A DNA stretch of 64,000 nucleotides from Gliomastix tumulicola (lineage: Eukaryota; Ascomycota; Sordariomycetes; Hypocreales; Bionectriaceae): NCBI GenBank assembly GCA_001599755.1, contig BCHX01000001.1:682001-746000 (forward strand), read 5' to 3'. This document shows, in pieces, positions 12,120 through 22,500 of the stretch. Position 1 is the stretch's first letter; each line of letters opens with the position of its first letter. A program made the translations under genes and the position numbers. Under the pieces are notes generated by a model. That model made no database searches. It was given only the letters and a program-made list of their open reading frames with translations, and was not told the DNA's origin.

Positions 12120-12921
12120 CTAGTTCGGCAGATAGACCGACACCTCAAAGCCTCCCTTATAGGGCGCGGTGGTCGTCTGGAAACCATTCTCAGTATCATG
12201 GAGGTAGTCCAGCAGCTCCTTATACATGGCCTCAGCCCATGTGGTGTTATCGACCAGGATGATGGACCCTCGTCTGAGGCGTGGCTTGATGATCTTGAGC
12301 GTGGGCAGCGCCAATGGCGTCCAGACTGCAGGGAAGATATCAGTATTGGGTGACGATCAGGAAAGATGAGGAAGCGGACTCACTATCAAGCAGAAGCATG
12401 TCAATCTCCTCCGGCACGCCGTCCTGCTTGAGCGTCTCCAGTAGATCGCCGACCCTCACCTCAATCCACGGCTCGACCTCTTCACCCGCCAGCTTCCAGT
12501 TCTCCTGCGCCCGCGCCGCCTTGGTCGGCTCCTTCTCCGTGGCAATCACCTTGCCCGTCGCAGATGCCCCAGCCGCCGCGACGTTCTGTCCAACCGCGAG
12601 TGCGAGGTAGATGGTGCTCACGCCGAAGCTCGTGCCCGCCTCGACGATGTTCCTGGCGCCATTGGCCCGCGCGAGGAGATACGCGAGCTGGCACTTATCA
12701 CGCTCCAGGCTGACGTACTTGTCCACCATCTGGATGTCCGACGAGCTGGACCACGTCGTGCCGAAGAGGAAATGCAGGGCCCGGCGCTGGAAGTACCAGA
12801 TGCCCTGGGAGACGGAGGCTTCCTGAGCCTCGGATTCGGAGTGGAGGCGGTCGAGCAGCTCGTGGACCTGGGCGCTCGCCTTGACCGCACGGGTCGATGC
12901 TTGAATGGCCGTACTACTCAT
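12120..12921 (-). CDS. SAM-dependent O-methyltransferase (class I, methyltransf_24-like)
   Basis: Probable small-molecule O-methyltransferase, cytosolic. With one intron (12326-12383) the product has 247 residues. The SAM-binding core is clear: NIVEAGTSFGVSTIYLALAV (motif I), VIATEKEPTKA with the acidic residue that holds the ribose, then VGDLLETL, and IDMLLLD joined across the intron to IWTPLALPTLK, followed by LRRGSIILVDNTTWAE. The family is common in fungi, often as 'predicted O-methyltransferase', and the substrate is unknown. It is tail-to-tail with the sugar transporter, which gives no functional hint. Confidence 0.85.
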
Positions 12922-13612
12922 GGTGGGTGACTTGGGGATCGTGAAGTCGGATCGTAACCTAGACGTGGAATTAGACTCCAGGTGATGAAAGATGATAACC
13001 CGCGACGAGGGCGGGGTAGAAATAAACGATGGAATGAACCGGCCGAGTTAGCCGACTTCGCACGACAGAATGACTCTAAGAAAAGAGTGTGATGGATGAC
13101 TCTGGTGGGGGCTCGGGTCGCCGAGCGTCGTGAGCAGAACTGCAAGCTGTGAGTCACCTGTTAACTCTCACTTCCTGTTTCTAGCATCGGGTCTAGGGCC
13201 AGTTATTAGTCAAAGAATTGATCTGGAGAAATGGGGAAGTCTCTAGAGCCGGAGCTTCATTCGGAATCACGCGAAAGCCTGTCTGTGTCTTAGCTTGTGT
13301 TACGATGGCGCCATCACTGTGGTTTCATGCGCAACAATACAATATGAAGTCGTATCTCAATGAAGTCCTGCCAGCGACAGTCCAAGGAGCAACAGTTGCA
13401 GAGATATGGTCTTGATGTTGATGAGTCTCTATGGCTTTCCCTTGCGCCACTCCTTGATAGCACCCAGCGCATTCGCTATACTCAATGTTCATATATCCCT
13501 CGATCATATTGCCATAGACCCAGCGTCTCAAATAACTAGCAGAAGTTTCACCGGCTGAAAGAGTCTTCACCATGAAAACCCGTAATCAGACCACCATTGC
13601 CTCCCTACCAGC
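12922..13612. other. Intergenic region
   Basis: Promoter of the O-methyltransferase and 3' flank of the BTB gene. Short frames only; no repeats or RNA genes seen. Confidence 0.4.
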
Positions 13613-14417
13613 CTATGGGTTCAACGCCAGCCCGCCGTGGAATTCATGGCGCTGGCCACAGGAGCAAATGAACCCCACCGTCTCCCGCTTCTCACACATC
13701 CGGTACAGGAGATCCTTGAGAAAGGCAGGGTGCTTGCTAGCGCAGTCGTCAAAGACCTGCTGGCCGTCTCGATTCGCCAGCAACGCGGGCACCTTGTGTC
13801 TCGCGAGCCTGACGACGGCAGTGCGGACGCCAAAGTACCTGGTGAGCGGCAGACTGTAGACATGGTCGGCGGAGCGCATGAATGTCTGGATGTCGGGCCC
13901 GAGGTTCAGCAGCGCCGTGTATTTCTGCAGCGCGAGGTCTGCGAGGCCCTCAATGTCGTACTTGTCTGCGAGGGCGAACATGGCGGGGTGGACGAGAAGG
14001 GAGACCTCGTTGAGGGACTGCTGATGGTCGTTGTCGACAGTGACAGTGTAGTTCTTCTTGTAGAGGTAGTCTACCAGTCGCTCCACCATGGGGAGTTCGT
14101 GCGAGCTCATGTCGTGTGTCTGGGGTTTCTGATATCAGTTCTCTGTACGTAGCGTAAGACAAGTTCAGGGTCATACCGTAGAGGGGCCTGCGCAGATCTC
14201 GCGGAAGACGGAAGACCCGGCGCTGATGATGAAATTATGAACGGGTATGGTCCTTCCCTTGCAGAAGAACTCGAAGTCCGTGAAGTGGTCAGCCAGTCGC
14301 ATCCTGGTTGCGAGGCGTGTCAGTGATCATAGAATGAAATCAAAGGAGAGTACTGCTGGTAACATACTCTTCAAAGATTGCGCCAAGTGCGAGGTGTTCA
14401 GATGTCGGAGGATCCAT
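13613..14417 (-). CDS. BTB/POZ domain protein
   Basis: Protein-interaction protein, possibly a Cul3 substrate adaptor, of the large fungal BTB family. Three exons (14417-14368, 14303-14177, 14128-13613) give 230 residues. The BTB fold is spread over all three: MRLADHFTDFEFFCKGRTIPVHNFIISAGSSVFREIC is the usual D-x-x-F..G..F.VH..ll...S.vF start, and MVERLVDYLYKKNYTV is the next helix pair. HPAMFALADKYDIEGLADLALQKY is the typical continuation, and a C-terminal helical region ends in a CSCGQRHEF segment. There is no DNA-binding or ankyrin domain. Partner and role are unknown. Confidence 0.85.
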
Positions 14418-15471
14418 GGCGAAGAAGGTAAGTTCCCAAGGAGGAGGAGTCGAACTTGGTTGAGACTATAGATGTGGGTGAGAGCGAGCGCGGTTTGAGA
14501 CGCGCAGGCAGGGTATCACAGTTGGCAAAAGAGAGCCAGTAGATGAAGAGATGAAGGGGGAAGAAAGGAAATGGGTGAGGAGGCGTGTGTAAAGGTGCCT
14601 GGTGTGTGTGATATTCCTGCCTCAGGCTACGAGGAGTTTCACCGCAAAGCAATCAAGAGCTCGCTGTTACGTTATCGCTATTGGCTCCAGAGTCGTCTCC
14701 GTTTGCCTTCATGGGCGGTCACGCGTCAGTGCACTGATAGCGCTGTTATGCACGCTAGACATTCACTGTGCTAATCCTCGGCCGCCTGGGTGACTTACAG
14801 TGCACTCCGGCAAACAGCGGTCGATTGCAAACAGCGGCCCGTTGCAACAGTCGGAATAATTGATCAACGATCGACATCCGGGAATACAATTGGAGAAAAC
14901 GAAGGTCAGTTTACGCTATTACTTCCAAGGCTTAGGATGGACCGTACCGCACCAAAATTCCTCTCAGAGAGAATCACTCAGTCAACGGACTACCTACCAT
15001 GGCAGCCCTACCAGGAGATGCTCACCGGTGACTGCAGATTCAGGCACTATAAATTCAGCCAGCTACAATGCAACGCCACGTAAACGGAAGTCTTCACGCC
15101 GGTGTCTCCAGTGTGAGGGGCTCGGCCAATAGCTCAGCTGCACGAGACGCGTGCTGACGCTGGCAAACAGTCGCGACTCTGTCTTGTGTGACACCACCTG
15201 CAGGCACCGAAATTTTGCGGCTGGAAGAGCGCCAAACGGCAAAAAAAATAAAGCAAACGGCTCATTTTCCTTTCTTTTCTGTTCTGTTCCTTCCCCATCC
15301 CTTCATTTCTTTTCTCTTTATTTCATTTAATTTCCTTTCCTTTCCTTTTCTTTCATTCCATTTCTTCTCCTTTCCATCCTTTCTTCCTCGCTGTCTCTCA
15401 ACCATCTTCTTCGCCGAACACCATACTCAGCACTGCAGCCAGGACACAAGTTACCACCAATCATCATCAAC
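14418..15471. other. Intergenic region with pyrimidine-rich leader
   Basis: About 1 kb. Near 14800-14850 a CAAACAGCGG motif occurs twice about 20 nt apart. From about 15255 to 15400 the plus strand is strongly pyrimidine-rich (TTTCC/TTTTC repeats), the usual core-promoter or leader composition of filamentous fungi, just ahead of the gene at 15472. Confidence 0.45.
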
Positions 15472-15942
15472 ATGCCTCTCCAAGCTAAAGAACGCTACGG
15501 CCCTGTCCTCCGCGTCTACACCATCCCATCCCAACACGGCGGCGAATCCCCTCTCTTCGACAACCTCTCCTCGGCCTTCGCCCACGAGCGCATCGTCATC
15601 CAGCGAACGCCCGTCAGGCTGCGCTCCCGCCTCTCCGCGCCCGTCCCCAAGAACAGGGACTGGCCGAAGCTGTGCCGCCTCCTCGTCGACTGCAGCTTCT
15701 CCGTCACCTTCCCGTCCATGCTCGTCCGGACCGTCTTCCACGGCGAGGACTACGAGGACGTCGCCAACTCCGAGGAGCTGGGCGTCGCTCTCGCGGGGTG
15801 GAAGGTGGAGGGTGGCATGGTCGAGCTCAACTGCTCCTGTCCCGATCTTATACTGTTCTTGAGGGACTTGGCCCAGTGGGGGTGCGGCATTCGGAGGAAT
15901 CACAAGGGCTGCGAGTTCTTCTTTTACGACTGCGCTTGGTGA
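15472..15942 (+). CDS. Hypothetical protein, 156 residues
   Basis: I do not recognise this protein. It is a single exon with GC-rich codon use, a good start context (AACATGCC) and a pyrimidine-rich promoter upstream, which together support a real gene. The sequence is soluble with no signal peptide. It starts MPLQAKERYGPVLRVYTIP and ends in a cysteine- and aromatic-rich stretch (CGIRRNHKGCEFFFYDCAW). A WPKLCRLLVDCSFSVTFPS block is the most conserved-looking part. No catalytic motif is visible. Confidence 0.6.
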   Translation: MPLQAKERYGPVLRVYTIPSQHGGESPLFDNLSSAFAHERIVIQRTPVRLRSRLSAPVPKNRDWPKLCRLLVDCSFSVTFPSMLVRTVFHGEDYEDVANSEELGVALAGWKVEGGMVELNCSCPDLILFLRDLAQWGCGIRRNHKGCEFFFYDCAW

Positions 15943-16711
15943 TTGAAGGGTAGGGCAGGGGGGTTCTTCCGGGAGAAACGCAACAAAGGGGATCATGCGG
16001 CAGTTTCAAAAGGTGCTTGAGGGAACTCACTACTAACAGTCTTTCGCGTTATCATCATCTCTTTGGAAAAGGTACACTCAATCAGCCCTTGTATCAAGTC
16101 AAGAAGGATAGATAGGCTTAGGTTTCATTCATACCGCTTCAATAGTCTTTCTGTAAATTCCCAAAACCTTCATCTACATGCCCACCCTCGACGTAAGACA
16201 GTCTTTCTGCGTCCCATAAAATTCAAGGCCGTTTTCAGCCATGGACTCTCGTGTGAATCTAATCGATAGTGTCAAGGTCCATGAAACATGACCATCAGGT
16301 CTGGGGTGAGCAGACTAGGACCTACTGAGCTTCTTTATCAGGTTACTCGGAAGGGGGAAAGACTTCATGCAGCATAACCGTACACAGTAGAACTTTCTCT
16401 TCTGAAGGTCACATAGCACCGTGGAAGCTCTCCCTGTATGTCAGAATCTCCTGTTTTTAAACCATACCCTAGCAACTTACACACAAGGCCATGTGACGGC
16501 CAAGGCAATCCCATTCCCATCATTGGTCGGGTCATATCTCTTGACCTTGTATCTTTCGTCTAGCATCCCAGCATAAGACAAGCACTTCCCGTACCACCAA
16601 CACACAACACTAATGGTTTAAACATAATACCACTTGCGCTAGGTGCGGATCTGGTCCCCAGTCCCCGACTCCATCTCAGACTGATTCCAACTTTACCGAC
16701 ACCCACAGTGC
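15943..16711. other. Intergenic region
   Basis: 3' flank of the orphan gene and the degenerate 5' side of the regulator relic. Nothing else can be supported. Confidence 0.4.
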
Positions 16712-17126
16712 GCTATCCTTGACCGTCTATCTGCTTTGGAGTCGTTAGTGCGATCACAAAGGGAGCGCAGCTCCAGCTGCATCACCTGCATCAGCTCCGT
16801 CCCTCCAGAGCCCGTCGTCTGTCACCCAACCGCCGCCTGATAATGTGACGTTGTGCTTCAATAGCCAGATATATACGGAGAGAGCCGATATAGAGGCCCT
16901 CGTGGACCGATTCTTTAGCCGTGTCCATGTCAAGAACCCCATACTTGATCGAAAGACGGTTGAAGCAGTACTGACAGAGGAGCTTGAGGAATGGCCACAG
17001 CAGCCAGAAAGGGCGGATAATCTCAAGATGGGACGGTTTTACTATACAGCCGCGGAGAAGAGGCTCGGCGCTGCCATAATTAAGCCACATCCCGTTGGAG
17101 TTCAGTGTGTCTGTCTCGCTGGGTGA
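16712..17126 (+). pseudogene. Truncated relic of a Zn2Cys6 transcription factor
   Basis: The stretch AILDRLSALESLV (from 16712) is the usual post-zinc-cluster segment of fungal regulators. The next part, AAPAASPASAPSLQ and then ADIEALVDRFFSRVHVKNPILD, GRFYYTAAEKRLGAAI and GVQCVCLAG, is the start of the fungal_trans domain but in another reading frame, so a frameshift lies near 16760-16775. The zinc cluster is missing upstream. After CLAG a GTGAGT donor is followed by sequence unlike the family, so the remaining several hundred residues are gone. It is a partial, broken copy. Confidence 0.6.
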
Positions 17127-17651
17127 GTGAATCTTTGTGACAGTTCATGCGGAGGAGACAAAGGGAGCTAAGTAGAAGCCGCCGTTATTCCGACCTATTG
17201 ATACACGCGCGTATGATAAGAATAGAGATGTACCCTCGGAGAGATATCCACCACCGCCCGCAGAGTGCCATATCAAGTCGATCCCTCCGTCTGCATCCCG
17301 CAGCGGCGTCGGAACGGCGTGGAGCCCTTGCTGCTCTATGCGAGATGTCGTTGGCTCGGATACTACTCAGTGAGGGGTCACGACCGATGGGAGTCCGATG
17401 GGTTTCCCGACAGGTTTCCCGATGTCCGGTAGAGACGGATCGGACGTGGAGTGGGGAGGGGGATGACAAGCACTCGGTATAAATAGCACCGTACTGGCAT
17501 CATACGATGGTGGTCATCATAATCATCATTTTTCTCATTTCGCTGCTCAACTCTTGAGAGATTCTTCTCTGCTGGATACCATCACCAACTGTTTCAGTCA
17601 CGTCGATCTTGCCAAACTTCTGCCCTCTCTTTGAGTCACCTCTCTCACGCC
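17127..17651. other. Intergenic region and promoter of the glycosidase gene
   Basis: Holds no open frame with domain features. A TATA box is present at 17478-17485. Confidence 0.4.
17478..17485 (+). promoter_or_regulatory. TATA box of the GH35-like gene
   Basis: TATAAATA lies 167 nt before the ATG at 17652. Its position suits a leader of roughly 130 nt. Confidence 0.5.
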
Positions 17652-19331
17652 ATGACCACCACGCAAGACCCCAAGAGGCTGCCGCATCTCGCGCGATCAT
17701 CCAATGGAAACACGCAGCTCATCGTCGACGGGAAGCCTTTCCTGATCCTCGGAGGTGAACTCCACAACTCCTCGCTCAGCTCCGCCAAGTTCATGGATGA
17801 GGTCTTCCCCGCCATGAAGGCGCAGTCAATCAACACCCTCCTCGGCGCCGTGTCATGGGAAGACATCGAGCCAAAGGAGGGTCAGTTCGACTTCACTCAA
17901 CTAGACGGCGTGCTGCGGGGCGCCAGACGGAATGGCATGCGTCTCGTGCTCCTCTGGTTTGGCACGTATAAGAACGGCCTCTCGACCTACGTCCCTGGCT
18001 GGGTGAAGCGCGATGTAAAGCGTTTCCCACGAGTTCAGATTCTGAAGGCTGGTGGTGTGAAGAAGAGCCTAGAGATGATATCGCCTCTGAGCGAGGAGTG
18101 CGTTACGGCCGACTCGAAGGCCTTTGCAGCCTTGATGCATCATCTAGCGAAGGTCGACGGGCAGGATCACACGGTTATTATGGTTCAAGTTGAGAACGAG
18201 ACAGGGCTACTTGGCGACTCGAGGGACCGTTCGAAGAAAACGGACGAAGCATTCAAAAAGCCCGTGCCACAGGAGCTCTTGACGCACCTGTCCGGGTCCA
18301 ACCTACACTCCCGCTTTAAGAAACGCTTCCCTACCATCCCTGCTGACGGGGAGCATTCATGGGAAGATGTCTTCGGTGCCGGCGAACCTGCCAACGAGGC
18401 CTTCATGGCGTATCACCTCAGCAGCTTCGTGGGCCGTGTCGCCGCAGCGGGAAGAAAGGAGTACCAGATCCCGCTGTATGCCAACACGTGGCTGAACTTT
18501 GAAGATCCCTCTGAGCTCGAGCTCACCGGGCTCCCAACCGTCGTCGGTGGTGGACAGGCCGCTGGAGGGTATCCTTCTGGCGGTCCATGCCCGCATATGC
18601 TCGACATCTGGCATCTCAACACACCGGCTCTCGAGTTCCTCGCACCCGACCTCTACCTCCAGAACTACGAGATGATCTGCCAGTTCTATTCCGAGAACGG
18701 CAATCCTCTCTTTATCCCAGAGATGCGCCGGGACGCTGTGGGCGCGCGCAGGCTCTGGCTCGCCCTGGCCACGTACGGAGCTCTAGGCATAGGGCCCTTC
18801 GGCATCGACACCCTTGCACACATCGTCGGGAGAGAATACAAGCTCATATCTCAGGTGTCGTCGTTTCTCCTGGCCGCTGCCCCCGAGGACAGATTCGGCT
18901 TCTTCTTCGACGAGGAGCCGCTGCCTAACGCCAAAGACAGGTGGACAAAGGTCATTGGCGACTTCAAGGTCATCGTCGAGCGCTGCTTCGTCTTCGGCAA
19001 ACAGGGTCCTGGCGCTGGTATGGTCATCCATCTCGGAGCGGGCAAGTTTCTGTGCGTCGGTCGAGGGTTCCATGTCTACTTCGAGAGCGTGCGGAAAGAA
19101 GCTACATTCACAGGTATCCTTCGTGCCGAGGAGAAGGAGGCGGGAGAGGATGGCGAGCTACACACGCTCAGAGTTTTGAATGGCGATGAGACGAGAAGCG
19201 GCACGTTTCTCATGATGCCAAATGACGATCCGGACTATGGTGGTTTTCCCATTGCGGTGACAATTCCCGCCAGGACTGGAATCGCTGAAATTGAGGCGTA
19301 CTGGGTTGAAGAAGACGAAGAGGATCGTTGA
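17652..19331 (+). CDS. GH35-like beta-galactosidase family protein (DUF5597 C-terminus)
   Basis: Putative glycoside hydrolase, 559 residues, one exon; the start at 17652 has a CGCCATGACC context. The N-terminal half is a GH35/GH42-type TIM barrel: LIVDGKPFLILGGELHNSS, INTLLGAVSWEDIEPKEGQFDF, and VIMVQVENETG with the acid/base Glu in the NE motif. The nucleophile is probably Glu in GNPLFIPEMRRD. The C-terminal part (GPFGIDTL.. to the end) matches the DUF5597 region found behind such barrels. No signal peptide is seen, so it is likely intracellular and may act on imported oligosaccharides. Substrate is not predictable; it could be a galactoside or another plant-derived glycan. Confidence 0.85.
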   Translation: MTTTQDPKRLPHLARSSNGNTQLIVDGKPFLILGGELHNSSLSSAKFMDEVFPAMKAQSINTLLGAVSWEDIEPKEGQFDFTQLDGVLRGARRNGMRLVLLWFGTYKNGLSTYVPGWVKRDVKRFPRVQILKAGGVKKSLEMISPLSEECVTADSKAFAALMHHLAKVDGQDHTVIMVQVENETGLLGDSRDRSKKTDEAFKKPVPQELLTHLSGSNLHSRFKKRFPTIPADGEHSWEDVFGAGEPANEAFMAYHLSSFVGRVAAAGRKEYQIPLYANTWLNFEDPSELELTGLPTVVGGGQAAGGYPSGGPCPHMLDIWHLNTPALEFLAPDLYLQNYEMICQFYSENGNPLFIPEMRRDAVGARRLWLALATYGALGIGPFGIDTLAHIVGREYKLISQVSSFLLAAAPEDRFGFFFDEEPLPNAKDRWTKVIGDFKVIVERCFVFGKQGPGAGMVIHLGAGKFLCVGRGFHVYFESVRKEATFTGILRAEEKEAGEDGELHTLRVLNGDETRSGTFLMMPNDDPDYGGFPIAVTIPARTGIAEIEAYWVEEDEEDR

Positions 19332-19502
19332 TGAGTGAATAGAAAGAAGAGAGATATCGCTAAGAAACCACCAAAAGTCACCGATTTTCAATCTGACGCG
19401 TCATGTCATGACGTCAAGGAATTTTACAAGTGCCAGTCTTCCAAGTCTTATCAACTCCATTCAATAGGAGTTCCATCCGTTTCTCAATGCCCCAGACTGC
19501 AT

Positions 19503-22500
19503 TCACCTCTCACTACCCCCGTCTCGTACCAGATCAATACCATACCACCCCAGAGACTCTCCAGTCTCCTCTCCAGATTCACGAGAGAAAACGGTATCTC
19601 TGCCCCTAGATATCTCAAGTCCACCGTCGCCTCGCGTGTCGTTCCACCAGCCCAGTCTGAAGTGCTTCCCTCCTACCGCCTCAGGCATTTCTTTCCTTGC
19701 CGTCCGTGACGCATCTATTCCCACACTTCTATCCTCACTCTCCTCTCCCCTTCTGTTAGCCTCACCCCTCCCCTCTCCCCGGATCTGGTCCAGAAACCTC
19801 GATCCTGCAAAGAGGGCCATGCGGCTCGCAATAGGATACGGATTCCGCGGCAATGTGCCTCGCATGTCCACCAGCCAGTACGCGAGCCCCCCCAAGACCA
19901 CCATCACACCAAGCAGCGACTCGAGCACGATCTTGGACGTCTTATCAATCTTGAGCCGAGGCACAATCTCGGTCGACGTCCCACGCAATATACTGTCATC
20001 AGGACCCGGCTGCATCTCCGACGACTCGTTGCCCGCCGTGTTGCTCAGTGGCACGCGGTACTCCGAGTCGAGGACGCGTACCATGAACTTCTGGTATAGG
20101 CTGTTCACGTTGGCTATCAAGGCATCGCTGTCGAGAAGGGTGTCCAACGACGACGACGACGTGCCCTTCATTCCGTCGGTCAGATGGCTGAAGAAATTAT
20201 CAAAGTCTTGGCCCACGTTCCAGGCGAATGGGGTCGTGTTGTTCTGGAAGCTTGTGGCTGCAAAGAACGAAAGAGAGGAAGAGCCTGAGTGATGGTCGCG
20301 AAGCCATTCAGGCGACGCTGCTCTAGGTTCTAGTTCCACCGCCGCCATTGTTAGGCTGGATGTGAGATTGGCGGGCGAATATTTGACGTCTGCGCTGAGG
20401 AGTCGGAGATGTTGGCTGCACAGGATGGCAGTGACGTTATAGGTGCCCGTTTTGAACCCGAGCAGGGGCTTTGGCGACGTATTGACTCCAAAGACGGCCG
20501 CGAGTGAGGGACATCCATCCGAGGAACGGGGGTTGCTGGTCGGTGTGACGCCAAGGTCGCCCAAGTATCCAAAGCGAGCAACTTCCTTGTCGTAACTGCT
20601 CGTAGTGTGCTCAATTTCATGGGAAAACGTAACGCTATCGAGTCGACGTGTACCCGAGGTGCGACACCCAGCGGGAAGCCGTGCGGTGACATTCACTCTG
20701 TCGTAGTGGTGGTAATCGAACTTTACCTTCTCCATAGTAATAGAAGAAGAAGGGAGTGAATCGCACTTTAGAATCGGTTGCAATACTGGGACCACAAAGC
20801 TGTAGTGGTGAGTTACTCTAGGGTCATCTTCCGCTGTTGCCAGAGCCAAGGAGGCAGCTGGGTCAACGAGTCCGAAGCCACCAACCTCTGGCAGTACAAT
20901 GTCATTCCAGACGAGGGAGTTTCTGTCCGTTATCCCATGCTGGATCTCATTGAACAGCTTAGCGCCAGTCGGATCTGACGTAAAAGCTGTGTCGTTGAGA
21001 GCGTCGAATGCTATCCTCCAGCCGGACTGGACTTCGGCCGTCGCGGCCTGTTGTATCTGGACTGATGGGTTCACATACCACAGACTTGACACAACGATTG
21101 TCAGAAGACTGCCGACGGCTGAGGCCGTCAAAGACAAAGTTGCCCCAAAGTGGTGGTGCCGTATTGTCTTGTACAGCGCTACCGGCGGCAAGTCACCCAC
21201 GATGCTGAACAGCAAAGAACGCTCCAACGAAGCACCGCTTTTAGATGCTGCCAGGGCGCTGAAGGGAGTGAATGTGGCGAGGGTGAAGTCCAGTGCGTTG
21301 AAAACAGTAGCCACAAGCAACAGCATGGCGGTCGAACCGTACCGGATAGCGTACAGCTCGGTTTCTGAGGACGTGGAAACGAAGCTATTGTCCGTCTCTG
21401 AGAAATGCCACAAAACCTCCAGGGCAGCGATGCAACCCAACGGAAAGAAGAGCGTTATTGCTAGTGCATGTTTCCGGGCAGGATATGGGACCCATGCTCG
21501 CTTCCCGCTCTCCTCGCATGGTGCAGACCATGATCCAATCATTCTAGAGAGGAAGCTAGGAGTCGTTCCCTGCGCTTCTTCTACTCCGGAAGATCCCTCC
21601 GATGCCTTGATTTGAATGCGCCCATCCTCGTCAAGAGTCGAGGTGAAATCAAAACAAGTCAACTTTTCGCGCATGTCGGTCAGTGGCAACGTGTCCGTGG
21701 GCTGAAGAAGCCGAGCCAAGTCTGGACTATGTGACAGCGTAAGGGCGGAAGTCAGGAGAGCCTCGGGCGATGCGGGAGCGGCATCATCATGGCCGACATG
21801 AAGGATGACAACAAGAACAAGCGCGGCGTTTAGTATGAATAGACCCATCATTACCCAGAGCACGAGCGGCCTAATGTGTAATCTGCTTTCGTTGTATTCG
21901 ATGGAGGCCCTCGTTGTAGAGTCTTCGTCTGGCAGCAGGAAGTGCCGACGGATGACTTGGTGGCTGACCCCAGCCAGGACTTCCTCCGCACTGCGTTTCA
22001 AAGCGACAGGATCGGGAAGAGGATCGAGTCCCGTCATTAAGCTCGAATTTGCTGCCAGTCCAAGAAGTGCGCGTGCACCAGTCGTGTTTCGAAACAGTCT
22101 CGGCTCGTGGGCGAAGATGTTCCCTCCAGACTGAAGACTGCTGATCACGGCCTCGGCGAACTGAACCTGGGTCAGGTTGAGGATCCCGTCTCTAGTCGCT
22201 TCGGTCTCAACATCCAGACTCTCTATGACGCTCGTGTCGTAAGCGGGGACCGTCGCCACACCTCGGTGAATTGCATATCCCAGATGGCAGGACAGGGCCA
22301 CTGCACGCTGGAGTTGAGCTGAGTACATGCCACCACCATGCTCATCAGCGGATCGCGACTCCACGTCCATGTCGAGAGCAAGCAGGGCGTACTGGTGTGT
22401 ATCCGCCGTGTCCTTGTCGAGGTATGTCTCGAAGGCGTATTCACCTGTGCAGTTCACCCTCTCAACCATGGCGATTCTAGCTGGTGACGGGCAGAACATT

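Noticed and set aside
10319..12921. Small secondary-metabolite cluster (transporter plus O-methyltransferase)
   Set aside because: No polyketide, peptide or terpene core enzyme nearby, and the transporter belongs to a sugar-uptake family.
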